Source of the DNA: Flavobacterium terrigena | GTDB lineage: Bacteria > Bacteroidota > Bacteroidia > Flavobacteriales > Flavobacteriaceae | Assembly: GCF_900108955.1 (NCBI RefSeq) | Contig: NZ_FNYA01000001.1 | Coordinates: 372,001-436,000 of the forward strand | DNA length: 64,000 nucleotides | Direction: 5' to 3' | In this document: piece after piece, positions 56,201 to 64,000 of the stretch | Position numbering within the stretch: position 1 is the first letter of the stretch | Layout: each line of letters starts with the position of its first letter | The notes under the pieces: generated by a model | Told to the model about the DNA's origin: nothing | What the model saw: the letters and a program-made list of their open reading frames with translations, nothing else | The model's database searches: none | Made by a program: the position numbers and the translations under genes

Positions 56201-56263
56201 CATTATCACTGTGATACACTTGGTGAAAAATGTAGAGAATTTCACGCTAAATACAACAACTAA
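53252..56263 (+). CDS. Two-domain amidohydrolase-like protein
   Basis: A 1003-residue exported protein (signal MRIFKLLIVLLTVNLSFSQ). Two amidohydrolase-like barrels in tandem. The N-terminal one (about 30-440) has the composite domain (TIIDATGKTIYPSFIDLYTE) but Leu-Tyr-Thr replaces the metal-binding H-x-H, so it is probably inactive. The C-terminal one (about 570-975) keeps it: GIIDEHSHIAIS with His620 and His622, then CHSYVQSEINML and THILEGYKVA, and a late ASP in SINSDDAEMSRR. The substrate is unknown. Its stop overlaps the next ATG (TAATG). Confidence 0.87.
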   Translation: MRIFKLLIVLLTVNLSFSQDYFPKNDGVKQTFKNVVAVTNATVYTSSNVKIEKATILIKDDKIQEIGTQVSIPKEATIIDATGKTIYPSFIDLYTEFGIQKPQAKPRNSRSPQYDSERNGYYWNDHIRADFNASENLNYDENVAKALRETGFGTVLSFNNDGIVAGTGLLWTLNDAENNATRILNKKISQHFTFKRSSLSGQSYPSSLMGSMALIRQLYHDAKWYAAGGSKTKDASLEVFNQNKNLLQIFNAGDKLNILRADKIGDEFGVNYIIKGSGNELERIEEVKKTNATLIMPINFPDAYDVSDSFLAEQVVLSDMKFWNQAPYNLKVLAENNINFALTTADLKNPKDFLTNLRKAVELGFPKEKAIAALTEIPAKIANQNNIGSLKKGNLANFIIVSGDIFDVKNTIQENWIQGNRFVIEKIQPSDIRGKYDLTLDNTKYDLSIDGEASKIDAKISQDKVEFGTKLTYNEPWITMVIKGKDSVSSKFIRISGFKSETGLSGKAILENGKEVTWTAVKKAAAEVKKEEKKEEKKTPVFYPVTFPNMAFGNNSKPKQETILFKNATVWTGEKDGILKETDVLIENGKIVKIGKNLSQKGKVIDATGKHLTAGIIDEHSHIAISNGVNEGGQNSSAEVTIEDVVNSEDINIYRNLAGGVTSANLLHGSANPIGGRAAFIKLKWGYNPDEMLVKDAPKYIKFALGENVKQSNWGDVERLRFPQSRMGVEQVYEDYFSRAIAYKKEWDSYNATKGKIAPRFDIELETLSQILNKKRFITCHSYVQSEINMLMKVAEKYNFKIQTFTHILEGYKVADKMAKHGVGGSTFADWWGYKFEVNDAIPYNAALMNNVGVTVSINSDDAEMSRRLNQEAGKTLKYGGVTEEAAWNFVTLNPAKLLQVDDKVGSIKVGKDADVVLWSDNPLTIYAKAEKTVVDGIVFFDIDQENAKNEMVQKERNELINLLLDAKNKGLKTQEPKKKSSGHYHCDTLGEKCREFHAKYNN

Positions 56264-57576
56264 TGAAAAAACTAACATACATATTAGCACTAACTTCACT
56301 AGTAAGTTTTGCTCAACAAACTCCAGCACCAAAGCAAACCAAATCCATTTTAATTATGGGTGGAACGGCACATTTAGGTAATGGAAGAATTCAAGAAGAC
56401 TGTTTAATTTCTATTATCGATGGGAAAATTGTTACCGTTGCTGATGGAAAATTAGCTAGACCTAGCAAACATGATATTGTTATTCAAGCAGATGGAAAAC
56501 ATATTTATCCAGGTTTCATCGCACCAAATTCAACTTTAGGATTAGTGGAAGTTGATGCCGTTCGTGCTTCAGATGATGAAAGTGAAATTGGAGAATTCAA
56601 TCCACATATTAGAAGCATCATTGCTTATAATACCGAATCTAAAATAACAGAATCAGCAAGACCAAATGGGGTTTTATTAGCGCAAATTACACCACGTGGC
56701 GGAAGAATTTCTGGAACTTCGTCTGTCGTACAATTAGATGCTTGGAACTGGGAAGACGCTATCGTTAGAGAAAATGACGGAATTCATATGCGTTGGCCAA
56801 GTAGCTACGCGAGATTAGGTTGGTGGGCTGAACCAGGTGGTATCGAACCAAACAAAAAATACGACGAACAAACTAAAGCCATTCAATTGTTTTTTGACCA
56901 ATCTTTAGGCTATTCTAATTCGGATAAAAAAGTAAAAGATATTCCTTACGATGCTATGAACGGTTTACAAAGCGGCGATAAAACCTTATATGTAAACGCG
57001 AATGGCGAAAAAGAAATTACAGATATAATCTTATTCAAAAAGAAAAACAACATTAAAAAATTAGTGATTGTTGGTGGTTATAACGCACACAAAATTGCCG
57101 ATTTATTAAAAGAGAACAATGTTTCGGTTTTATTAAGAAGAGTGCATGATGTACCAAATTCTGAAGATGAAGATGTGAATTTACCTTATAAAATTGCTAA
57201 AATCTTAACAGATAAAGGAATTATTGTTGGTTTAGAAAATGCAGGTGATATGGAACGTATGCAAACGAGAAATATTCCGTTTTATGCAGGAACTTGTGCC
57301 GCTTGGGGAATGAACAAAGAAGATGCGTTGAAATTAATCACATCAAATACGGCTAAAATTTTAGGTATTGATGCGAAATATGGAACGTTAGAAAGCGGAA
57401 AAAGCGCTACCCTATTCATTTCTGAAGGAGATGCTTTAGACATGAAAACGAATAAATTATCACACGCTTTTATTGATGGAAGACAAATTAGTTTAGAAAG
57501 TCATCAAACGGAATTATACGAAAGATACAAAGATAAGTACGAAGCACAAGGTACAAAGCCAGAAGTAAAAAACTAA
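56263..57576 (+). CDS. Amidohydrolase-like protein with degenerate metal site
   Basis: A 437-residue exported protein (signal MKKLTYILALTSLVSFAQQ). The composite beta-sandwich and barrel order of amidohydrolases is present: ILIMGGTAHLGNGRIQEDCL, GKHIYPGFIAPNSTLGLVE and LKLITSNTAKILGIDAKYG. The metal H-x-H at the end of the first strand is replaced by Ala-Pro-Asn, and the later His positions are not seen. It is probably a non-catalytic partner of the preceding protein, with which it is translationally coupled. Ends before a terminator. Confidence 0.85.
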   Translation: MKKLTYILALTSLVSFAQQTPAPKQTKSILIMGGTAHLGNGRIQEDCLISIIDGKIVTVADGKLARPSKHDIVIQADGKHIYPGFIAPNSTLGLVEVDAVRASDDESEIGEFNPHIRSIIAYNTESKITESARPNGVLLAQITPRGGRISGTSSVVQLDAWNWEDAIVRENDGIHMRWPSSYARLGWWAEPGGIEPNKKYDEQTKAIQLFFDQSLGYSNSDKKVKDIPYDAMNGLQSGDKTLYVNANGEKEITDIILFKKKNNIKKLVIVGGYNAHKIADLLKENNVSVLLRRVHDVPNSEDEDVNLPYKIAKILTDKGIIVGLENAGDMERMQTRNIPFYAGTCAAWGMNKEDALKLITSNTAKILGIDAKYGTLESGKSATLFISEGDALDMKTNKLSHAFIDGRQISLESHQTELYERYKDKYEAQGTKPEVKN

Positions 57577-57595
57577 ATCTCAAATTATCAATTTT

Positions 57596-57633
57596 CAAAG
57601 TCGCAAAGCCATTCGTTTTGCGACTTTGTTTTT
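57596..57633 (+). terminator. Terminator after the amidohydrolase pair
   Basis: CAAAGTCGCAAA and TTTTGCGACTTTG arms, 8-nt loop, T-run. Confidence 0.85.
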
Positions 57634-57687
57634 ATCTCTAAAAAAGATAACTTTGTAACTTATATTCTTACAACTTAGTCATTCAAA

Positions 57688-58476
57688 ATGAAGCAAATCA
57701 CGTCCATTCAAAATCCGTTTGTAAAAAACTTAGTTTTATTGCAAGACAAAGCCAAAGCACGAAAACAATCGGGTACTTTTATTATTGAGGGACAACGTGA
57801 AATTGAATTAGCTGTAAAAGGCGGTTACGAATTAGAAACTGTTTTGTTTTTACCAGAAATCATTTCGGAAAATCAAATCAAGAAATTAACTTCACAACAA
57901 GTTGAATTAGTTGAAATTTCAAAAGAAGTCTACCAAAAATTAGCTTATCGCGATACAACAGAAGGGATTATTGCTATTGCCAAATCGAAACCATTACAAT
58001 TATCGGATTTAAAATTATCCAAAAACCCATTAATTTTAGTCGCAGAAGGATTAGAAAAACCAGGGAATTTAGGCGCTTTATTACGTACAGCTGATGCTGC
58101 AAATATTGATGCGGTAATTATTGCCAATCCAAAATCGGATATGTACAATCCAAATATTGTCCGTTCTAGCGTAGGTTGTTTGTTTACACGACAAATTGCC
58201 GTTGCCACTTCAGAAGAAGCGATTGCTTATTTAAAAGAGAATAACATTAATATTTATTGTGCGACTTTACAAGATTCAGCAACCTATCATACACAAAACT
58301 ATAACGAACCAACGGCTTTAGTTGTTGGAACAGAAGCCACAGGAATTACAGAAGTTTGGCGACAAAACTCTACCAAAAACATCAACATTCCAATGCAAGG
58401 TATTATCGATTCAATGAATGTTTCGGTAGCTGCTGCGATTTTACTATTCGAAGCCAAAAGACAAAGAGGATTTTAA
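57688..58476 (+). CDS. SpoU/TrmH-family RNA 2'-O-methyltransferase
   Basis: A 262-residue SPOUT enzyme that uses S-adenosylmethionine. An N-terminal substrate-binding domain (about 1-95) starts ITSIQNPFVKNLVLLQDKAK. The knotted domain carries the three motifs: VAEGLEKPGNLGALLRTADA, VVGTEATGITEVW and IPMQGIIDSMNVSVAAAILL. It resembles 23S rRNA Gm/RlmB-type and TsnR proteins; the site is not predictable. Stands alone between two terminators. Confidence 0.92.
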   Translation: MKQITSIQNPFVKNLVLLQDKAKARKQSGTFIIEGQREIELAVKGGYELETVLFLPEIISENQIKKLTSQQVELVEISKEVYQKLAYRDTTEGIIAIAKSKPLQLSDLKLSKNPLILVAEGLEKPGNLGALLRTADAANIDAVIIANPKSDMYNPNIVRSSVGCLFTRQIAVATSEEAIAYLKENNINIYCATLQDSATYHTQNYNEPTALVVGTEATGITEVWRQNSTKNINIPMQGIIDSMNVSVAAAILLFEAKRQRGF

Positions 58477-58543
58477 TTAATCAATGTGTCAATAAGCCAT
58501 AAAAAAACTTAAACAATCAACTACAACCAAAAACAATATAAAA

Positions 58544-60073
58544 ATGAAAAAACTACTATTAATAACATTTCTAACTACTTTCAGTGCATTTTCTCAAATC
58601 ACAGAAAAACAAATTGATGAAGTTGCAGAAAACACATTAAAAGCATTCAACGTTCCTGGTGTAGCCGTTGCTGTTGTAAAAGATGGAAAAATCATTCACA
58701 GTAAAGGTTACGGAGTAAAATCTATTCTAAAAAAAGATAAAGTAGATGGAAATACACTTTTCGGAGTAGCTTCAAATAGTAAAGCTTTCACAACTGCTGC
58801 TATTGCAATGTTAGTTGATGAAAAGAAAATGAATTGGGATGATAAAGTTGTTAAACACTTACCAAATTTCAAAATGTATAATGATTATGTTACGAATGAA
58901 TTCACAATTCGCGATTTAGTAACACACAGAAGTGGTTTAGGTTTAGGCGCAGGAGATTTAATGATTTGGCCTGACGGAAGTAATTTCAAACCAAAAGATA
59001 TTATTGAAAATTTACAATATTTAAAACCAGTTTCAGCTTTCAGAACAAAATACGATTATGATAATTTATTGTACATCGTTGCTGGTGAAGTAATTGAAAA
59101 AGTAAGCGGTTTATCTTGGTGCGATTTCATCGAAACTAAAATCATGAAACCTTTAGAAATGAACAATAGTGCGGGTTCTTTTTTACGTTTAAAAGACACA
59201 ACAAATATTATTGTTCCACACGTTCCAACTGACGGAAAATTAAAAGTTATTTCTCGATACAAAAATCAAACTTTTGATGCAGCTGCTGGAATTTATTCTT
59301 CTGTAAACGACATGAGTAAATGGATGATTATGCAATTACAACAAGGAAAATATGGTTCAGAAAAGCAATTTAAAGTGTTTTCAGAAGCACAACACAATGA
59401 AATGTGGCAATTACAAACTATCATTCCTGCAAGAACAAGAGAACCTTATTTTACGCACTTTTCTGGTTATGGTTTAGGTTGGTTTTTAAGTGATGTGAAA
59501 GGTTACAAACAAGTGACTCATACTGGTGGTTTAGAAGGAATTGTAACGCAAGTCACACTAATTCCAGAATTAAATTTAGGAATTGTGGTATTAACCAATC
59601 AACAATCTGGTGCGGCTTTTAACGCAATTACAAATACTATTAAAGATGCTTATTTAAAAATCGAGTATAAAGATTATGTCAAAATTTTAAGTGATAGAGA
59701 AAAAAACAATATCGCTGAAGCGGATAAAGTTACAACGGAAGTTTGGGCAAAAATTGCAGATAACAAAAAGCAAAAAGTAAAAATTGAAGCCAAAAACTAT
59801 GTTGGCACTTACAAAGACAATTGGTTCGGAAATATTACTATTACGGAGAAAAAAGGGCAACTGTATTTCAATTCAGAGCGTTCTCCACAATTAGCTGGTG
59901 AAATTTTCTTCTACAAAGACAATACTTTTGCTGTGAAATGGTTTAACAGAAGTTTTAATGCTGATGCTTTAATTACTTTTTCAGCAAACAATACCAATAT
60001 TAAAATGGTACCAATATCAGATTTAACTGATTTCAGCTACGATTTTCAGGATTTAGATTTTAATAAACAATAA
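58544..60073 (+). CDS. Serine hydrolase of the beta-lactamase/class C family
   Basis: A 509-residue exported enzyme (signal MKKLLLITFLTTFSAFSQ). The SxxK motif is ASNSKAFTT with Ser77 and Lys80; the YxN motif appears as YDYDNLLYIV; HTGGLEG gives the third (H/KTG) motif. Residues about 400-509 are a DUF3471-like beta domain (NYVGTYKDNWFGNITITEKK). Such proteins include D-aminopeptidases, esterases and EstB-like enzymes; true beta-lactam hydrolysis cannot be claimed. Ends before a terminator. Confidence 0.92.
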   Translation: MKKLLLITFLTTFSAFSQITEKQIDEVAENTLKAFNVPGVAVAVVKDGKIIHSKGYGVKSILKKDKVDGNTLFGVASNSKAFTTAAIAMLVDEKKMNWDDKVVKHLPNFKMYNDYVTNEFTIRDLVTHRSGLGLGAGDLMIWPDGSNFKPKDIIENLQYLKPVSAFRTKYDYDNLLYIVAGEVIEKVSGLSWCDFIETKIMKPLEMNNSAGSFLRLKDTTNIIVPHVPTDGKLKVISRYKNQTFDAAAGIYSSVNDMSKWMIMQLQQGKYGSEKQFKVFSEAQHNEMWQLQTIIPARTREPYFTHFSGYGLGWFLSDVKGYKQVTHTGGLEGIVTQVTLIPELNLGIVVLTNQQSGAAFNAITNTIKDAYLKIEYKDYVKILSDREKNNIAEADKVTTEVWAKIADNKKQKVKIEAKNYVGTYKDNWFGNITITEKKGQLYFNSERSPQLAGEIFFYKDNTFAVKWFNRSFNADALITFSANNTNIKMVPISDLTDFSYDFQDLDFNKQ

Positions 60074-60083
60074 ATTAAAAATG

Positions 60084-60111
60084 GCGTTCTTTTTTAGAAC
60101 GCTTTTTTTTT
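60084..60111 (+). terminator. Terminator after the serine hydrolase
   Basis: GCGTTCT and AGAACGC arms with a T-only loop, then a long T-run. Confidence 0.85.
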
Positions 60112-60159
60112 TGATATCTGACTTTTAAACACTATTTTTATATACTCCAAAAATTGAAT

Positions 60160-62379
60160 ATGACAGAGATAGATTTAGAAGCCGAAAAAAAAGCCATAGC
60201 TCAAGAATATAAAGAGTTACTTCGCATTAGTTATCAAAGTTTAACAGATGAAGATAAGAAGCTAATTCGTAAGGCATTTGACGTAGCAGTAGAAGCCCAT
60301 AAAGAACAAAGAAGAAAATCAGGTGAAGCCTATATTTTTCATCCTATTGCTGTGGCTAAAATTGTAGCTTCTCAAATTGGTTTAGGTTCCACAGGTATTG
60401 CTTCTGCCCTATTGCATGATGTGGTGGAAGATACTGACATTACTATTTCTGACATTGAAAAAATGTTTAATCCTAAAATTGCCAAAATTGTTGAAGGATT
60501 AACCAAAATTCCAAAAGTAAAAAACGACCAAGAAATTTCACTTCAAGCGGAGAATTTCAGAAAAATGTTGTTGACATTAAACGACGATGTTCGAGTAATT
60601 CTAATCAAAATCGCCGATAGGTTGCACAACATGCAAACTATGGACGGAATGGTCGATTATAAACAAGCCAAAATCGCATCAGAAACCTTATATATTTATG
60701 CGCCACTCGCCCATCGATTAGGTTTGTATAATATCAAAACACAATTAGAAGATTTAGGTTTAAAATATACTGAACCAGAAGTTTATGCGGATATTTTTAG
60801 CAAAATAAAAGAAACTAAAGAAGAACAAGATGCTTATATTAAAGCTATTTCTGATGTTTTAGGCAAATCTATGAAAGATGAAGGAATCGATTTTATCATC
60901 AAAGGTCGACCAAAATCTATTTATTCTATTCGAAGAAAAATGAAAGCACAAGGTGTCACTTTTGATGAAGTGTACGATAAATTTGCGCTTAGAATCATTT
61001 ATAAATCTAATCTTCATGATGAAAAATTCCTAGCTTGGAAAATTTATTCGGTTGTGACAGATCATTACCGACCAAGTCCAAGTCGTTTACGCGATTGGAT
61101 TTCTTCACCAAAATCGACAGGTTACGAAGCTTTACACATTACCGTAATGGGACCATTGGGTCGTTGGGTAGAAATTCAAGTTCGAAGTGAACGAATGGAT
61201 GAAATTGCGGAGAAAGGTTATGCAGCACATTACAAATATAAAAATAACGCTACCGAAGAAAATAGCTTAGAAATTTGGCTGAACCAACTGAAAGAAGCGC
61301 TTGAAAATTCGAACAATAATGCGGTAGATTTTGTAGAAGATTTCAAACTGAATTTATACGCAAAAGAAATATACATCTTCACACCAAAAGGAGAAATTAA
61401 ATCGTTACCAAAAGGTGCAACTTCATTAGATTTTGCATTTAGCATTCACTCGGAAATTGGTGTAAAAACTCGTGGTACAAAAGTTAACGGAAAATTAGTG
61501 CCTTTAAATTATGTTTTAAATAGTGGCGATCAAGTCGAAATTATTACATCTCCAAATCAAAAACCAACCATTCATTGGTTAGATTATGTAACGACGGCTC
61601 GAGCTAAAAACAAAATTAAAAACGTATTAAACGATAATATCAAAAAAATTGGCGAAGACGGAAGAGAAATTCTTACTCGAAAATTACGTCATTTAAAAAT
61701 TACGTTAAACGAAAATACAATCAACGAATTGGTAAACTATTTTAAACTTCAAACCAGTTTAGATTTATTTTACCGAGTTGGAATTGGTGCTATTGAAAAT
61801 CAGCAATTACGCGATTATGCAGCACAAAAAAGCAATACTTTAGTCAATTTTTTCAAGAAAACCATTAAGAGAAGTCCAGGTTCTAATGATGAGAAAATTC
61901 AGAAAAACGATAATACTAAAAAATTAGATTTATTAGTTTTCGGAACAGAACAAAGTAAATTAGAATACAAATTATCACCTTGTTGTAATCCAATACCTGG
62001 TGATAATGTTTTCGGATTCGTAACGATAAACGAAGGAATTAAGGTCCATAAAACAGATTGTCCGAATGCCATTAGTTTACAATCTAATTTTGCATACCGA
62101 ATTGTTCAAGCTAAATGGATAGATTCTACACAAGAAGAATTTAACGCCATTTTAAAGATCACAGGAATGGATGTTATCGGATTAACAAATGAATTAACAA
62201 AAGTCATTTCAAATCAAATGAACGTTAACATACAAAGTATCAGCTTAAACACTGAAGCTGGAATATTTAACGGGCAAATTACAGTTGTGGTTCAAAATAA
62301 TATAATTCTTAAAAAATTAATTGAAAACATCAAAACGGTTGACGGAATTGATAAAGTAACTAGAGTTTATAATAATTAG
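60160..62379 (+). CDS. Bifunctional (p)ppGpp synthetase/hydrolase RelA/SpoT
   Basis: A 739-residue stringent-response enzyme from the ATG at 60160 (MTEIDLEAEKK); TTG at 60154 lies upstream and is not needed. The HD hydrolase domain is intact (YIFHPIAVAKIVASQ, LLHDVVEDTDIT, IKIADRLHNMQTM). The synthetase domain (about 245-360) has GRPKSIYSIRRKMKAQG and STGYEALHITVMGPLG. TGS (about 400-465, IYIFTPKGEIKSLPKGAT) and a C-terminal ACT domain (about 665-739) follow. Single Rel of the bifunctional type, making and degrading (p)ppGpp in response to starvation. The fur-like gene and purA follow in order. Confidence 0.95.
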   Translation: MTEIDLEAEKKAIAQEYKELLRISYQSLTDEDKKLIRKAFDVAVEAHKEQRRKSGEAYIFHPIAVAKIVASQIGLGSTGIASALLHDVVEDTDITISDIEKMFNPKIAKIVEGLTKIPKVKNDQEISLQAENFRKMLLTLNDDVRVILIKIADRLHNMQTMDGMVDYKQAKIASETLYIYAPLAHRLGLYNIKTQLEDLGLKYTEPEVYADIFSKIKETKEEQDAYIKAISDVLGKSMKDEGIDFIIKGRPKSIYSIRRKMKAQGVTFDEVYDKFALRIIYKSNLHDEKFLAWKIYSVVTDHYRPSPSRLRDWISSPKSTGYEALHITVMGPLGRWVEIQVRSERMDEIAEKGYAAHYKYKNNATEENSLEIWLNQLKEALENSNNNAVDFVEDFKLNLYAKEIYIFTPKGEIKSLPKGATSLDFAFSIHSEIGVKTRGTKVNGKLVPLNYVLNSGDQVEIITSPNQKPTIHWLDYVTTARAKNKIKNVLNDNIKKIGEDGREILTRKLRHLKITLNENTINELVNYFKLQTSLDLFYRVGIGAIENQQLRDYAAQKSNTLVNFFKKTIKRSPGSNDEKIQKNDNTKKLDLLVFGTEQSKLEYKLSPCCNPIPGDNVFGFVTINEGIKVHKTDCPNAISLQSNFAYRIVQAKWIDSTQEEFNAILKITGMDVIGLTNELTKVISNQMNVNIQSISLNTEAGIFNGQITVVVQNNIILKKLIENIKTVDGIDKVTRVYNN

Positions 62380-62420
62380 TAAAGAGCAACTATTAGTTAT
62401 TAATTAAAAAAAAGTTTTTT

Positions 62421-62476
62421 ACTTTTCACTAATCACTTTTCACTAATCACTTTTTACTAATCACTTTTTACTATAT
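62421..62476 (+). repeat. Four 14-bp tandem repeats before the Fur-like gene
   Basis: ACTTTTCACTAATC at 62421-62434 and 62435-62448, ACTTTTTACTAATC at 62449-62462 and ACTTTTTACTATAT at 62463-62476. The last unit runs into the TATATTTG -7 box at 62472-62479. Confidence 0.8.
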
Positions 62477-62479
62477 TTG
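62472..62479 (+). promoter_or_regulatory. -7 box of the Fur-like gene
   Basis: TATATTTG, 24 nt before the ATG at 62504. The upstream -33 position falls within the 14-bp repeats and lacks TTG. Confidence 0.5.
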
Positions 62480-62503
62480 CAAATCTTTTCATTTAAACAG
62501 CAA

Positions 62504-62941
62504 ATGGATAACAACCAAAATCAAGAAACGGTTAAAAACGTTTTTACAAAATACCTTGAAGAAAAAGGGCATCGCAAGACACCTGAGCGCTATGCTATAC
62601 TTCAAGAAATTTACGAGAATCAAGAACATTTTGATATAGAATCTTTGTACATCAAAATGAAAAACAAAAATTATCGTGTTTCTCGTGCGACTTTATACAA
62701 CACCATCGAATTATTATTGGATTGTAAACTAGTACGCCGTCATCAGTTTGGTCAAAACCAAGCGCATTACGAAAAATCTTATTTCGACAAACAACACGAC
62801 CATATTATTTTAACGGATACAGGAGAAGTTATAGAATTTTGCGATCCACGTATTCAGCAAATCAAACAAACTATGGAAGAAATGTTCGGAATCAATATTG
62901 AAACACATTCCTTATATTTTTACGGAACGAAAAATAAATAA
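62504..62941 (+). CDS. Fur-family transcriptional regulator
   Basis: A 145-residue metalloregulator from ATG 62504 ([11 protein letters not shown]); the frame reads back to TTG 62477, but that TTG is part of the -7 box. The DNA-binding domain has [20 protein letters not shown] and [20 protein letters not shown]. The dimerisation domain carries [20 protein letters not shown] with the His pair, but the usual C-x-x-C structural zinc site is replaced by Thr-Asp-Thr-Gly. Bacteroidota have a Fur-like group of this kind. Lies between relA/spoT and purA, both conserved neighbours. Confidence 0.9.
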   Translation: MDNNQNQETVKNVFTKYLEEKGHRKTPERYAILQEIYENQEHFDIESLYIKMKNKNYRVSRATLYNTIELLLDCKLVRRHQFGQNQAHYEKSYFDKQHDHIILTDTGEVIEFCDPRIQQIKQTMEEMFGINIETHSLYFYGTKNK

Positions 62942-62995
62942 AATTGCAACTAAATTAACCCTGAACTTAACTGTTTAGGACAACACAACAACACA

Positions 62996-64000
62996 ATGAA
63001 TGTAGACTTACTACTCGGATTACAATGGGGTGACGAAGGAAAAGGAAAAATCGTCGATGTATTAACTTCAAAATACGACATTATTGCGCGTTTTCAAGGA
63101 GGACCAAATGCTGGACATACACTTGAATTTGACGGAATTAAGCATGTTTTAAGAACTATTCCATCTGGAATTTTTCATAAAAATAATGTAAACATCATCG
63201 GAAATGGTGTTGTTATGGATCCTGTAGTGTTTCAAAAAGAAATTGAAGGATTAGAAAAATTTAATTTAGATATCAAATCAAAATTATTACTTTCAAGAAA
63301 AGCACATTTAATTTTACCAACTCACCGTTTATTAGATGCAGCATCTGAAGCATCTAAAGGAAAAGCAAAAATTGGTTCTACATTAAAAGGAATTGGCCCA
63401 ACTTATATGGACAAAACTGGTAGAAATGGTTTAAGAATTGGTGATATTGAAATGGCTGATTTCAAAGAAAGATACCGCGCTTTAGCAGACAAACATGAAG
63501 CTATGATTGCTTTTTACGATGTAAACTTGCAATATAATTTAGCAGAAATGGAAGATGAATTTTTCGCAGCTGTGGAAGAATTAAAAACATTAACTTTCAT
63601 AGATTCAGAAGAATATTTAAACAAAGCCTTAAAAGCTGGAAAAACGATTTTAGCAGAAGGCGCACAAGGTTCGTTATTAGATGTAGATTTTGGAACATAT
63701 CCATTTGTAACTTCTTCTAACACTACTGCTGCTGGAGCTTGTACTGGTTTAGGTATTGCACCAAATAAAGTAAAAGAAGTTTTCGGAATTTTCAAAGCAT
63801 ACACTACTCGTGTTGGAAGTGGACCTTTCCCTACAGAACTTTTTGATGAAGTTGGTGCAAATATGGCTAAAATTGGTAACGAATTCGGTTCAGTAACTGG
63901 TCGTGCACGTCGTTGTGGATGGTTAGATTTAGTCGCTTTAAAATATGCTGTTGAAGTAAATGGAGTAACTGAATTATATATGATGAAAGGTGATGTTTTA
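62996..64000 (+). CDS. purA: Adenylosuccinate synthetase, 3'-truncated by window edge
   Basis: The first 335 residues of an enzyme usually about 420-430 residues long; the frame is open to the window end. It joins IMP and aspartate with GTP to give adenylosuccinate, the first committed step to AMP. The P-loop is QWGDEGKGK with Asp13 and the catalytic His41 in NAGHTLEF, numbered as in E. coli PurA. Later blocks include STLKGIGPTYMDKTGRNGLR and GAQGSLLDVDFGTYPFVTSS. The enzyme is inhibited by ppGpp in other bacteria, so placing it two genes after relA/spoT may be functionally meaningful. Confidence 0.97.
   Translation, partial: MNVDLLLGLQWGDEGKGKIVDVLTSKYDIIARFQGGPNAGHTLEFDGIKHVLRTIPSGIFHKNNVNIIGNGVVMDPVVFQKEIEGLEKFNLDIKSKLLLSRKAHLILPTHRLLDAASEASKGKAKIGSTLKGIGPTYMDKTGRNGLRIGDIEMADFKERYRALADKHEAMIAFYDVNLQYNLAEMEDEFFAAVEELKTLTFIDSEEYLNKALKAGKTILAEGAQGSLLDVDFGTYPFVTSSNTTAAGACTGLGIAPNKVKEVFGIFKAYTTRVGSGPFPTELFDEVGANMAKIGNEFGSVTGRARRCGWLDLVALKYAVEVNGVTELYMMKGDVL

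Noticed and set aside
58544..60073. Beta-lactam resistance gene
   Set aside because: The family fold is shared by many esterases and peptidases; the exported DUF3471-tailed form has no specific beta-lactamase signature.
62477..62503. TTG start extending the Fur-like frame
   Set aside because: The TTG is part of the TATATTTG -7 box, so it would be upstream of the transcript start.

Overview
The window is 64 kb of strongly AT-rich bacterial chromosome from a member of the Bacteroidota, almost certainly Flavobacteriaceae and Flavobacterium-like. The evidence is type IX secretion sorting domains (types A and B), a TonB-dependent receptor with a PepSY membrane protein, a split transketolase, a Fur-like gene between relA/spoT and purA, and promoters of the TTG-N19-21-TAnnTTTG type. 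No rRNA, tRNA, prophage, transposase or CRISPR array was seen. Both ends cut genes: a TPR-like protein on the left and purA on the right.

Layout. 1-6.1 kb: a partial TPR-like gene, a DUF1905/YdeI protein, an AraC regulator whose metal-binding-like N-terminus is split off by a frameshift, and a PepSY/TonB iron-uptake pair. 6.2-13 kb: prfA, a PAS-LuxR regulator, a type A T9SS cargo protein, a candidate small RNA, an OmpA protein with thrombospondin type 3 repeats, and oxyR. 13-23 kb: tsaC-like, uvrD/pcrA-like helicase, cell-envelope hypotheticals, an M1 peptidase, a Dph6-like ATP pyrophosphatase and recG. 23.3-31 kb: an isolated PIN-domain gene, a repeat-rich 0.5 kb spacer, then an RND efflux operon (adaptor, pump, outer-membrane channel). 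Two copies of a MITE-like inverted-repeat element lie before the adaptor gene and between the pump and channel genes. 31-41.5 kb: bestrophin, split transketolase with a foreign-looking gene between the halves, hydrolase, M48 lipoprotein, MFS, lipoprotein, lon. 41.6-49.3 kb: a surface-glycan locus. 49.5-64 kb: a type B T9SS cargo protein, DUF2167, a TTG-started membrane protein, paired amidohydrolases, a SpoU methyltransferase, a serine hydrolase, relA/spoT, a Fur-like regulator and purA.

How the genes work together. Most of the window is conserved housekeeping. The more distinctive modules are (i) the glycan operon 49334-42723 (minus), in which an acetyltransferase, a sugar aminotransferase, a flippase, an ALG5-like polyprenyl-phosphate glycosyltransferase and two tandem-duplicated multi-membrane transferase-like proteins are translationally coupled, which suggests a lipid-linked sugar pathway ending outside the membrane; (ii) the RND efflux operon with its operator-like dyads, a 40-bp-period GTAAC/GTTAC array and MITE-like elements; and (iii) a promoter-plus-terminator unit at about 9450-9560 that could be a small RNA. 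Several gene starts were moved from the longest open frame to a better-supported codon; this is noted in each entry.
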